In this document: positions 49,665 through 56,737 of the stretch, piece after piece
How positions within the stretch are numbered: the first letter of the stretch is position 1
How the letters are laid out: every line of letters starts with the position of its first letter
From: a virus
Direction: 5' to 3' (one strand)
Virus record (IMG/VR): IMGVR_UViG_3300009553_000019
Coordinates: 88,627 to 152,626 of that record
Length of the DNA: 64,000 nt
Translations under genes and position numbers: made by a program
Notes under the pieces: generated by a model
The model's input: the letters and a program-made list of their open reading frames with translations, nothing else
Told to the model about the DNA's origin: nothing
Databases searched by the model: none

Positions 49665-49933
49665 TGATAACCCGATACGAAGACCCAATTGCTAAGCTGA
49701 GAAATCTACAAGCTGAATATGCAAAAGCTCTCAGCAAGACTAAAGACCCATTGAAAGCTCTCGAGCACATATATTTGCTAGGAGTCGTTGATGGTGAGGG
49801 TAGGTTAGTTGGGTTGATGCAACACTTGAACAGGGCAGAAGAGAATTACCAAGCTGGAAGGTCTGGTAAACCCATGCCAATCCATCCTAATCTAGAACAA
49901 GCTAATAGTATCACTACAGAGACTAGAACTTAG
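49664..49933 (+). CDS. Hypothetical helical protein
   Basis: 89 residues from ATG 49664. PIAKLRNLQAEYAKALSKT and ALEHIYLLGVVDGEGRL. Mostly helical, polar. No family recognised. A boundary hairpin and the tRNA gene follow. Confidence 0.5.
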   Translation: MITRYEDPIAKLRNLQAEYAKALSKTKDPLKALEHIYLLGVVDGEGRLVGLMQHLNRAEENYQAGRSGKPMPIHPNLEQANSITTETRT

Positions 49934-49960
49934 GTAATGACAGGTTTACAAACTGTCTGA
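49934..49960 (+). terminator. Bulged hairpin upstream of tRNA
   Basis: GACAG-G-TTT pairs with AAA-CTGTC leaving one bulged G. The GTAATGACAGGTTTA part is the reverse complement of the boundary motif seen at 38267 and matches 59482. Likely terminator or processing structure. Confidence 0.4.
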
Positions 49961-49983
49961 TTAGTTTTAGCCTCAATTCTTTT

Positions 49984-50057
49984 GTCTCAGTAACTCAGTT
50001 GGATAGAGTACGGGGTTTCTAACCCTGAAGTCGTAGGTTCGAGTCCTACCTGAGACG
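49984..50057 (+). tRNA. tRNA-Arg, anticodon UCU
   Basis: Full cloverleaf: acceptor GTCTCAG/CTGAGAC with discriminator G, D arm, anticodon stem CGGGG/CCCTG around loop TTTCTAA (anticodon TCT), T arm GTAGG-TTCGAGT-CCTAC. CCA is not encoded (GCAA follows). It reads AGA, a frequent Arg codon in this genome. Confidence 0.95.
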
Positions 50058-50086
50058 CAAATCAAAAACTGAAAAGGGAAGAATCA

Positions 50087-50215
50087 ATGTCAATTAACGT
50101 GAAGCTTTCAAAGCCTGATGAAGTTGCAACCAAAATCTGGAAAGAGGGCTTTTTGGTTGGGATGTTCTTTGGAACTGTTATTGTTGGTATCATTGTACTG
50201 TTGGTAGTTGGATGA
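50087..50215 (+). CDS. Small membrane protein
   Basis: 42 residues with AAGGGAAG ahead of the ATG: a polar start (SINVKLSKPDEVATKIWKEG), then FLVGMFFGTVIVGIIVLLVVG. One C-terminal membrane helix. ATGA overlap with the next gene. Confidence 0.55.
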   Translation: MSINVKLSKPDEVATKIWKEGFLVGMFFGTVIVGIIVLLVVG

Positions 50216-50475
50216 AAAAGATTTACAAGTATAAGTTAACAAGCAAAGACTTAGAGCTAGAACTTCCAGCAGGTGCAAAAATACTACAAGCGAAATTTGC
50301 AACTGATGGTTCGCTTTGTCTCTGGGCAGTTGTCACACCTGGTTCAGAAACTGTTCATAGGTATTTTAAGGTGCTGCATACTAACGACGAAGTTGATGAT
50401 GATCTTCAATACATCAACTCGGCTAGCAATGCTTCAGGTTTCAACACAGTCCATGTCTTTGAAGTGATGATCTGA
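50212..50475 (+). CDS. Hypothetical small beta protein
   Basis: 87 residues: MKKIYKYKLTSKDLELELPA, then CLWAVVTPGSETVHRYFKVL and NTVHVFEVMI. Beta-rich. It resembles small phage proteins with a K-Y-x-L start, but function is unknown. Confidence 0.55.
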   Translation: MKKIYKYKLTSKDLELELPAGAKILQAKFATDGSLCLWAVVTPGSETVHRYFKVLHTNDEVDDDLQYINSASNASGFNTVHVFEVMI

Positions 50476-50642
50476 TGGATACCGGAAACCGAGTTCGGGA
50501 TCGTTTCAATAAGAGGATGGGTTATGTTAGGCAACCAGGTCAGTCTCCAGATTTAGTTATAGTGCAATGGGATGGTGAGTTGAAACCTTCTATTGTAGAG
50601 AAAGATAGACTGGAATTGATTCCAAAGGTTAAGAAGTCGTGA
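50475..50642 (+). CDS. Small KOW-like protein
   Basis: 55 residues, TGATG overlap: NRVRDRFNKRMGYVRQPGQS, then VIVQWDGELKPSIVEKDRLE. The GYV...VQWDG...L pattern is typical of short KOW/SH3-type phage proteins. Overlaps the next gene (GTGA). Confidence 0.5.
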   Translation: MDTGNRVRDRFNKRMGYVRQPGQSPDLVIVQWDGELKPSIVEKDRLELIPKVKKS

Positions 50643-50836
50643 TTTTCTGTTGTCCAAACTGTGATTTTGATCAAGAGTTCTCAACCCCATTCAAATCGAT
50701 TAGAGTTGGTGATATGCTTAGTTGCACGAACTGCACAACTAAGTTGGTAGTTCGTTCGTCAACTGCTACTGATGTAAAAGTGCAGAAGTATGTAGCTCCA
50801 ATGATTATCACTGACAAGGTAAAGAAATATGGCTAA
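50639..50836 (+). CDS. Small zinc-ribbon protein
   Basis: 65 residues from GTG 50639. FCCPNCDFDQEF and LSCTNCTTKLVV are the two knuckles of a zinc ribbon. Function unknown. Confidence 0.55.
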   Translation: MIFCCPNCDFDQEFSTPFKSIRVGDMLSCTNCTTKLVVRSSTATDVKVQKYVAPMIITDKVKKYG

Positions 50837-51035
50837 ATCTGATGTTGTCGAAAGCGTTGCGAAAAGTCTCTACAATAAGTTTTGGGAATTTAGCGGGTGG
50901 AGAACTTTGAAAGGTAGTAGAGCTTTAGAGTGGGAGGACTCTAAACTTCCTGAAGAGGTCAAGGACAGGTGGAGAGCAGTTGCTAAACATGTAAGGACTT
51001 ATTCTGATTATGAAGTCAGTCTGAAGAAAGAGTAA
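50829..51035 (+). CDS. Small hypothetical protein
   Basis: 68 residues, overlapping the previous gene by eight bases. Helical and aromatic (VAKSLYNKFWEFSGWRTLKG, DRWRAVAKHVRTYSDY). No family recognised. Confidence 0.5.
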   Translation: MAKSDVVESVAKSLYNKFWEFSGWRTLKGSRALEWEDSKLPEEVKDRWRAVAKHVRTYSDYEVSLKKE

Positions 51036-51036
51036 T

Positions 51037-52167
51037 ATGGCACAAACAAAAGCGTTTCAAAAGTTGATCCATAGTGATGCTATGGAAGCTATTCGTAACT
51101 TGTCAGTTCCAGTTGAAGGACTAGCAGAAGTCATTCAAGATCATTGGACTTTTGACCTCTACAGTAGGAAGCCTGGTCCAGCTTATCTAGAAGATGGGGT
51201 TATCAAACCTACCGATCTGGATCTGGTGTGCTTCTTGTCAGCTTTAGCTGATCGAAATGCGGTTATCAATCTTCCTTCTTACACCAGCAAGAGAGCAAAG
51301 ACGATTAGAGAAGGCGAGACTGTTATCTCTAATAAGAACCGTCATGGGAAGGTTATTGGTTTGAATGCTAATAAGGCAGTTCTTTCCTTCTCAATCCGGA
51401 TTGAAGATATGAACGTTATGTCTTCTGATGGTCTGGGTTCAGAAGAGATTGGAGCTCCACGAAACTTTATGATTGTGGACTTGGATGGAGAGTTCTACTC
51501 AGGTTGGAAAACAATCGAATTTGTCCCTACTGCTAAGGAGAATGATTTCCTAAATGATAAGCAGCTTTGGACAGGCAATTCAATCTATTTTGAGAACTTT
51601 GTCCATCCAATGCGTTGGACATCATTCTTTGGGCAATACTTTTTCGTAACAAAAGCATTGATTAACCGTCTTGAACAGGATTTGACTTACACAAATCTCT
51701 GTATCCAGCAATTGCTGAAAAATGGAATCAAATTTCCTACCAGCGGTGATGGTTCTAAAAAGGAATGGCCAGCATCAACCAAGGGTGAGAGTAAGTCAAT
51801 TTCAGTTAAGACTTGCGAGGTAGAGGTTGACATCCCTTGGACTGGATCTTATGTTCACCCATCTAAGATTGAGAATTCTCAAGAAAATCTAGTTCGCCTG
51901 GATAAGTTAGCACACAAGATCAAGCACAAGCAACTTCCAGCTCTAAGGTTTGCTACCAGAGCAACTGAGTTAGCGTTTTTTAAGAATGGTGGGGTTACCA
52001 CTAACTTTCCTACTTGGATTAAGGGAGCTAGCTGGGAGACAGATTACGTTCAGCCAGGAAAGCGAACTGAATGGAATCGGCTTATGCTAACTCAGAGATT
52101 CCCTTTTGAAAAGGGATTTGCAATTCGTTATCGTGAATTTGAGAAGAGTGAAAGGGTTGCTGTCTAG
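51037..52167 (+). CDS. Hypothetical protein
   Basis: 376 residues, the largest unassigned gene of the accessory region. Begins helical, then a mixed alpha/beta body (NAVINLPSYTSKRAKTIREG, RNFMIVDLDGEFYSGWKTIE, TSFFGQYFFVTKALINRLEQ). No recognisable motif. Moderately basic. Its size and codon use like neighbours argue for a real protein. Confidence 0.6.
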   Translation: MAQTKAFQKLIHSDAMEAIRNLSVPVEGLAEVIQDHWTFDLYSRKPGPAYLEDGVIKPTDLDLVCFLSALADRNAVINLPSYTSKRAKTIREGETVISNKNRHGKVIGLNANKAVLSFSIRIEDMNVMSSDGLGSEEIGAPRNFMIVDLDGEFYSGWKTIEFVPTAKENDFLNDKQLWTGNSIYFENFVHPMRWTSFFGQYFFVTKALINRLEQDLTYTNLCIQQLLKNGIKFPTSGDGSKKEWPASTKGESKSISVKTCEVEVDIPWTGSYVHPSKIENSQENLVRLDKLAHKIKHKQLPALRFATRATELAFFKNGGVTTNFPTWIKGASWETDYVQPGKRTEWNRLMLTQRFPFEKGFAIRYREFEKSERVAV

Positions 52168-52418
52168 TGAAAATCAAGGTCGTTAGAAAATATACACATC
52201 GTTGGCAAGATCTACAAAATGGTCAGATTGTAGAAAAATCTGAACCTAGAGAGCAAGTCCTTTTCAAAGGCAGTGAAGCAGCTTTCAATCAGTGGCAGAA
52301 AACCAACCAGCTTAGGGCTACTGACGAAGTGATTAAGAACTTCAAAGGTGCAAAAGTAGACCACGGTTCTCGAACGAAGCTGACTATCGGAGGTATTGAT
52401 GGAATCGATGATCATTGA
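52167..52418 (+). CDS. Small hypothetical protein
   Basis: 83 residues from GTG 52167 (TAGTG overlap). Basic strand start (KIKVVRKYTHRWQDLQNGQI) and a helix (GSEAAFNQWQKTNQLRATDE). No family recognised. Overlaps the next gene by 20 bases. Confidence 0.5.
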   Translation: MKIKVVRKYTHRWQDLQNGQIVEKSEPREQVLFKGSEAAFNQWQKTNQLRATDEVIKNFKGAKVDHGSRTKLTIGGIDGIDDH

Positions 52419-52791
52419 CACAAAGAAAGTCATCGATTCTGATGACTGGGTAATTGCAGAAGCTGGTGGGGTTGCTTACATAGGGAAACTAGCTTTTGGA
52501 GTCGACGACGCCATTCTGGGCTTTGATAACAATAAGATGATCCAGCTGTCCCCAGTCTTCGAGCTTTACAAGGGACTTCACCCACAACAAAACGGGACGT
52601 TGGGGAAGTTTATTCAGATCATGGCACTTGGTTTGTGTCTTGATACTGCAAGAATCTGCATTCGTCCAACGACATTAACCTTTCTTAATTCTCTTTCTAA
52701 AGAAGATGTTCGGGAGTACGAAAACATACTTCGAGATGTTGTAAACAGGATTACTCAAGCTAGGGCAAAGCGTTCAGGTATTATAGCGTGA
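52399..52791 (+). CDS. Hypothetical protein
   Basis: 130 residues; ATG 52399 has GGAGG five bases ahead. SDDWVIAEAGGVAYIGKLAF is a beta segment; later LGKFIQIMALGLCLDTARI is helical. No family recognised. Overlaps the nusG-like gene start (GTGATG). Confidence 0.55.
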   Translation: MESMIIDTKKVIDSDDWVIAEAGGVAYIGKLAFGVDDAILGFDNNKMIQLSPVFELYKGLHPQQNGTLGKFIQIMALGLCLDTARICIRPTTLTFLNSLSKEDVREYENILRDVVNRITQARAKRSGIIA

Positions 52792-53456
52792 TGTTAACAG
52801 AAGCTGAGAAAATTGCTAACGCTGCAAGAAAAGTACGTCGACAGGCTTTAAAAGAGATTTACGCTAAAGCTGATGCAAAGGCAAAGCCTGATGGGACTTT
52901 CTTTGGGTGGTATGGCATTATCTGTAGTTCTGCAGCTGAATGCCGAGTAGGCCTAAAGCTAAAAACCTACGCTGAAATGCTCGGCATGGGAGATTTGGTT
53001 GATCACTACCTAATTCCAAACCAGTTGGAGTTAGTTCGGAATTCAGATGGATCTGAACGGTGGAAGTCAGAACGTCTGTTTGCTGGATATCTTCTGTGTA
53101 AGCTTAAACTAACTCCAGATCTGAAGAATTTGATCTGCGCGATTCCAGGTGTAGTTGGATTTGTCACAGATCGAACTGGAATGAAACCTCAACTAGTTTC
53201 ACAAAGAGAGGTCGACTGTGCCATATCATTGATGTATCAGTCAGTGACTGGCCAGATGAAGAAGAAACAGAGAACTGATTTGGTAGTTGATCAATGGGTT
53301 GTAATTAAAGGTGGCCCATTTGAGAATTTCAAAGGTCAGATTAAGCGTATTGCTGATGGTAGATTGATGGTACAGCTATCGCTTTTTGGTCGTATTACTA
53401 CAGTGTCTTTTGACCAATCAATAATCGCTCCTGACCCATTAGCAGGGAAAGTGTAA
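52791..53456 (+). CDS. NusG-family transcription factor homologue
   Basis: 221 residues. After a basic 38-residue extension, the NGN domain starts WYGIICSSAAECRVGLKLKT and continues with RLFAGYLLCKLKLTPDLKNL then CAIPGVVGFV. The KOW domain near residue 172 reads VVIKGGPFENFKGQI, then LMVQLSLFGRITTVSFD. This matches NusG/RfaH throughout. NusG binds RNA polymerase and controls elongation and termination; an antitermination role on phage operons is inferred. TAATG-type overlap with the next gene. Confidence 0.85.
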   Translation: MLTEAEKIANAARKVRRQALKEIYAKADAKAKPDGTFFGWYGIICSSAAECRVGLKLKTYAEMLGMGDLVDHYLIPNQLELVRNSDGSERWKSERLFAGYLLCKLKLTPDLKNLICAIPGVVGFVTDRTGMKPQLVSQREVDCAISLMYQSVTGQMKKKQRTDLVVDQWVVIKGGPFENFKGQIKRIADGRLMVQLSLFGRITTVSFDQSIIAPDPLAGKV

Positions 53457-54031
53457 TGCGTCGATTCTTTTTACTTCTAGCTATTCTTTTGCTTCCAGCC
53501 AATGCCTTTTCTAATCGTCAAACATTAGAAGAATCGTTGCGAACAATTCCAGAAAAGTACGGTTCCAAAAAAGAACCTGTGGTTAGTGGGGTTGAATTTG
53601 CAAAGGCATTGATGCAGATCAAAGGAGTTAGTAGAGAGTGGGCAGCTTTGCTATCTGCAGTAGGTATCCATGAGTCAGCGCTCTCCGAAAGAATTCGGTT
53701 AGGCTTGTATCACGATTGTAATGGACCAGCTGACAGATGTGAGGGTGACGCTTATAGAGATAAGGATGGAGTTCTAAGACACAAAGCGTGGGGGTTGTGG
53801 CAACTTCATCAAAATCTTACGAACGATCAGGAATGGGGTTCTACTGAGCTTCAAATTCAAGCTAGAGCAGCTTCCAGAATGCTTCGAGGCGCTTACTATC
53901 GATGTAAGAATAGTGGAGTTCCCCATCCACTAGGGACGATTAGGGCTTTCGCAGGTCGTTCCTGTACGATGCCATTCCCAGGTGAGAGTAAACGCGTAGT
54001 GACTTACAACAGGATTCTAAGTCAGCTGTAA
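53456..54031 (+). CDS. Secreted lysozyme-like transglycosylase
   Basis: 191 residues. A Sec signal peptide (MRRFFLLLAILLLPANAFS) precedes a lysozyme-like SLT fold: AVGIHESALS with catalytic-type Glu near residue 73, and the GLWQLHQN segment that substitutes for the usual GLxQI. Four later Cys suggest disulphides, fitting a periplasmic or external location. It probably cleaves peptidoglycan during lysis or release. Works alongside the GH25 lysozyme at 55463. Confidence 0.75.
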   Translation: MRRFFLLLAILLLPANAFSNRQTLEESLRTIPEKYGSKKEPVVSGVEFAKALMQIKGVSREWAALLSAVGIHESALSERIRLGLYHDCNGPADRCEGDAYRDKDGVLRHKAWGLWQLHQNLTNDQEWGSTELQIQARAASRMLRGAYYRCKNSGVPHPLGTIRAFAGRSCTMPFPGESKRVVTYNRILSQL

Positions 54032-54046
54032 ATCTGACGTAGTAGC

Positions 54047-54055
54047 TGGTATTAT
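54047..54055 (+). promoter_or_regulatory. Putative extended -10 promoter
   Basis: TG-G-TATTAT with the hexamer at 54050-54055, 22 bases before the ATG at 54077. Predicted start near 54062 leaves room for GAAAGG as ribosome site. Confidence 0.45.
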
Positions 54056-54076
54056 AGGTTCTGAAAGGTTCAAATT

Positions 54077-54508
54077 ATGTCTACGAAAAAGAAGAAGAAA
54101 GTTGCATCTAGGGGTAAGGTTGTAGCCGCTCTGAAGTCTGCACCGAAACGAAAGACAGCTAAATCAGTCAGAGCTCCGAGACCTTCTCGGAAGAAGGTCC
54201 CACCCAGCGAGAATATCGTTAGGTTGAAGACTTCCTCTTTTGATTGGATGGTTGGTCGATCAACTCAACGGGGTATCTCAATTAAGTCGATCAATATCGT
54301 TCGAAAGCCTTCGAAGGGGGCTTTGAATGAGTATTTCGAAGCTCTTACAGCAGATGGAAAGTCGAAGCACTATTTCTCCATTGATGCTACACAACCTGGT
54401 GGGGTTTCTAGCAAGGTCCTTATTCCTGCCAAAGATGTTGTAGGTCTTACGGTTTCTGGAAAAGAGTATCAAGTAGCTTCTGATACTAGTTACAACCATC
54501 GTCGCTGA
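54077..54508 (+). CDS. Basic protein with Lys/Arg-rich tail
   Basis: 143 residues. The first 50 residues are extremely basic (STKKKKKVASRGKVVAAL, KRKTAKSVRAPRPSRKKV), like histone-H1-type tails. The remainder is a small beta domain (NIVRKPSKGALNEYFEALTA). DNA compaction or RNA binding is plausible. A terminator hairpin follows. Confidence 0.55.
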   Translation: MSTKKKKKVASRGKVVAALKSAPKRKTAKSVRAPRPSRKKVPPSENIVRLKTSSFDWMVGRSTQRGISIKSINIVRKPSKGALNEYFEALTADGKSKHYFSIDATQPGGVSSKVLIPAKDVVGLTVSGKEYQVASDTSYNHRR

Positions 54509-54527
54509 TTCATACTTTTCGATACGG

Positions 54528-54560
54528 TTAGCTGCATCTTAAACTAGTAGATGCAGCTAA
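54528..54560 (+). terminator. Terminator-like hairpin
   Basis: TTAGCTGCATCT pairs exactly with AGATGCAGCTAA around a nine-base loop. Twelve pairs; no long T run follows. Lies between the basic protein and a winged-helix gene. Confidence 0.6.
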
Positions 54561-54578
54561 ACCAATGTTTAGGTCTAT

Positions 54579-54824
54579 ATGAGTGAAGTCCCCGATAACA
54601 TCACTAGGTTGTTGCGTAAGACTTACCCTAGTTCATATACGGTTGATTCGTTGGCAGCCCAGCTAAAATATACTTCAGCACAGGTTTCAGAAGCTGTTAA
54701 TAAGCTGTTGACTTATAAGATGATTGTCGCCATCGAATCAACAATTGATAATGGTTCTGGTGTTCAGATTCCTGTTGTTGGAGCCCCTGTCCAATACAGA
54801 GCAACTTTTTCGAGTAATTTGTGA
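54579..54824 (+). CDS. Winged-helix DNA-binding protein
   Basis: 81 residues: NITRLLRKTYPSSYTVDSLA, then TSAQVSEAVNKLLTYKMIVA and a wing (IPVVGAPVQYRATF). The second helix has the spacing of a winged helix recognition helix. Regulator of unknown target. GTGA overlap with the next gene. Confidence 0.55.
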   Translation: MSEVPDNITRLLRKTYPSSYTVDSLAAQLKYTSAQVSEAVNKLLTYKMIVAIESTIDNGSGVQIPVVGAPVQYRATFSSNL

Positions 54825-55030
54825 GTAAGGTAGTAGCGATCAGACACAGTACTGTTGTCTGGGTTACTGGTACCATGACCATTGATGGTCGACATTTAAC
54901 ATTGAATCTTTCTTGTAGTCGTTGCTTAGTCACCTGGAATTACAAGAGATTTTGTGGTAATATTAATTCTGTAAAAGAGAAAGCCTTGACTGTGTTTGGT
55001 ATGGAACATACCAAGTGCATTGCAAAATGA
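54821..55030 (+). CDS. Small hypothetical protein
   Basis: 69 residues from GTG 54821. Beta strands (TVVWVTGTMTIDGRHLTLNL) followed by a Cys pair (SCSRCLVTW) and further Cys. Possibly one zinc site. No family recognised. Confidence 0.45.
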   Translation: MSKVVAIRHSTVVWVTGTMTIDGRHLTLNLSCSRCLVTWNYKRFCGNINSVKEKALTVFGMEHTKCIAK

Positions 55031-55407
55031 ACGTCCAGAGAATCTTACTGTCGTGGAAAGAAGAGTTTGTTCAAGTTGGGTGGTTAGCAGATTTCCATCC
55101 CATGCTAGAGATTTATGAACCAATCGATTTAGGCGATGGCCGTTCTTATCAGTTGCGCTACGCTAAGACTTACGGGGCTAGTTTTTGGAGACCAGAACTA
55201 GAAGAGATGGAACCAAGACTAGGAGAGCTAGATTCAAAGCCAGGTGGAGTGGGTATCTATGCTGAGTGGCTTAAAAGGCAATGCTTCAAGGTTGGTGATC
55301 AAGATCTTAGAATAGCAGATGCTTCAATTAGGGGGTTGGGTGTTAGTAGATTCCTGTTTAATGAGATCACTTTCAGCTATTCATCAGCTGTTGGAACCAA
55401 GCAATAA
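55027..55407 (+). CDS. Hypothetical protein
   Basis: 126 residues from ATG 55027 (ATGA overlap). Contains DLGDGRSYQLRYAKTYGASF, GVGIYAEWLKRQCFKVGDQD and a beta-type end. No family recognised. Confidence 0.5.
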   Translation: MNVQRILLSWKEEFVQVGWLADFHPMLEIYEPIDLGDGRSYQLRYAKTYGASFWRPELEEMEPRLGELDSKPGGVGIYAEWLKRQCFKVGDQDLRIADASIRGLGVSRFLFNEITFSYSSAVGTKQ

Positions 55408-55462
55408 CATAGGTTGTTAGTTAAGTTTAGCTTAGTATGCAATACAGAAAAGAGATTGACTA

Positions 55463-56269
55463 ATGTGGGAACTATACGGTGTAGATGTTTCTAACTATCA
55501 GTCGACAACAGGTCCAGGCGGAAAGTCATATGACGAATTAGCCAGGACATGTAAGTTCGCCATGGTAAGACTCTCTTATGGCACCTACAAAGATCCAGCT
55601 GCGGTTCAACACTTCAAAAACTTTAGAGCGGTTGGAATCCAGGTTGGTGGGTACCATTTCTTTCGTTCAACCCAATCAGTAGCTGATCAACTTACTGTTT
55701 TTAATGCTCAAGCTGCAGATTGTGGGTACCTGCCAGGTGATATTGCCCCTTCTTTAGATATTGAAGATGACCCAAGAGTTGCTACTGTTAGTCCGAGTTG
55801 GGTTCCCCAACTGAGGGAGTTTATGGCTTGCTTGCTTTCTACTTACGGAGAGGCAATGCCTTATCTTACTCAGTATGCTTATAACATACTGTTAAAGCCT
55901 TCTTTTATTTTAGTCAGACCTTTGTGGGTGCCTTATTGGGTTAACTCATCTAACCCAGCATCTCCTGGTGGAGTTACTCCAGCGATTTGGCAAAGAAGAG
56001 TTGGGCCATACGTTTTTAATGGCGAGGGCGGAGTGTTCAAACCCCAGTTAATAGATCAAAATGTAGCACACAATGTGTTACCACTAGCTCGAACAGTAGC
56101 TAAAATGCCCGTTGTTGTACCACATACTGATACCCCACCACTGCATACTGAAGAAGACCTCTGGAAGAATCGTTTGGATAGCATCACTAACGATGCTTGG
56201 AGCCAGTTAAATTTGAAGCTAGAGCCAGATGATTACGAAACTTACGATGGGGATGGAAAGGTCAAGTAA
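55463..56269 (+). CDS. GH25-family lysozyme (muramidase)
   Basis: 268 residues. GH25 hallmarks: GVDVSNYQ at 6-13, FAMVRLSYGTY, GGYHFFR near 63, and SLDIEDD with the catalytic Asp99 and Glu101, then WVPYWV and AIWQRR late strands. It hydrolyses peptidoglycan. No signal peptide, so export by holin or use as a virion-borne enzyme is likely. The final 45 residues are a linear tail after the barrel. Confidence 0.9.
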   Translation: MWELYGVDVSNYQSTTGPGGKSYDELARTCKFAMVRLSYGTYKDPAAVQHFKNFRAVGIQVGGYHFFRSTQSVADQLTVFNAQAADCGYLPGDIAPSLDIEDDPRVATVSPSWVPQLREFMACLLSTYGEAMPYLTQYAYNILLKPSFILVRPLWVPYWVNSSNPASPGGVTPAIWQRRVGPYVFNGEGGVFKPQLIDQNVAHNVLPLARTVAKMPVVVPHTDTPPLHTEEDLWKNRLDSITNDAWSQLNLKLEPDDYETYDGDGKVK

Positions 56270-56287
56270 GAATCTTGTTTTCAGTAC

Positions 56288-56321
56288 TTGATTAGTTGAA
56301 GATCATTATTATGATGTTTGT
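56288..56321 (+). promoter_or_regulatory. Leaderless-type promoter, copy 5
   Basis: TTGATT at 56288-56293, 16-base spacer, TATGAT at 56310-56315, GTTTGT, ATG at 56322. It begins the NAD+ metabolism operon. Confidence 0.7.
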
Positions 56322-56513
56322 ATGGAAAAGAAAATCGTCCGACACATCATTCAAATCACAAATGATGATGGTGAGTGGGGAGATTACGCTCCAGGATCAG
56401 TTGCTCGATTAGATTTGGAGTCTACTATCAGCATTGCAAAAGCACTAAAGCCTGATAGGAGACGTATGCGAGTAGTTACTCTGACTGAAACAGCATCAAC
56501 AGAGGTTGAGTGA
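56322..56513 (+). CDS. Small hypothetical protein heading the NAD+ operon
   Basis: 63 residues: MEKKIVRHIIQITNDDGEWG, then LDLESTISIAKALKPDRRRM. Strand-helix-strand type. No Shine-Dalgarno, leaderless start expected. GTGA overlap with the next gene, which in turn overlaps the NAMPT gene. Confidence 0.5.
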   Translation: MEKKIVRHIIQITNDDGEWGDYAPGSVARLDLESTISIAKALKPDRRRMRVVTLTETASTEVE

Positions 56514-56737
56514 TTAACCTATCTGAAAGATTTGCTAGCGATCGATTCAAAGTGATCGCAACCTTTCCAGATGGTGTTCCAGTCAAAGTCTGTTCTAGTG
56601 AGGAGGGTTTTACATTCTGCGAAGCTTGTAGAGTTTTAGAACATGCTGCTAAGTTTTACGTTGGTATGAGATTGCAAATTGTACCTGATTTTGAAGTTGT
56701 TGAAGGTTTGGTAGAATTAACCCAGGAGTTGAAATGA
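56510..56737 (+). CDS. Small hypothetical protein in the NAD+ operon
   Basis: 75 residues from GTG 56510: FKVIATFPDGVPVKVCSSEE, then EACRVLEHAAKFYVGMRLQI. Alpha/beta type. No family recognised. ATGA overlap with NAMPT. Confidence 0.5.
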   Translation: MINLSERFASDRFKVIATFPDGVPVKVCSSEEGFTFCEACRVLEHAAKFYVGMRLQIVPDFEVVEGLVELTQELK

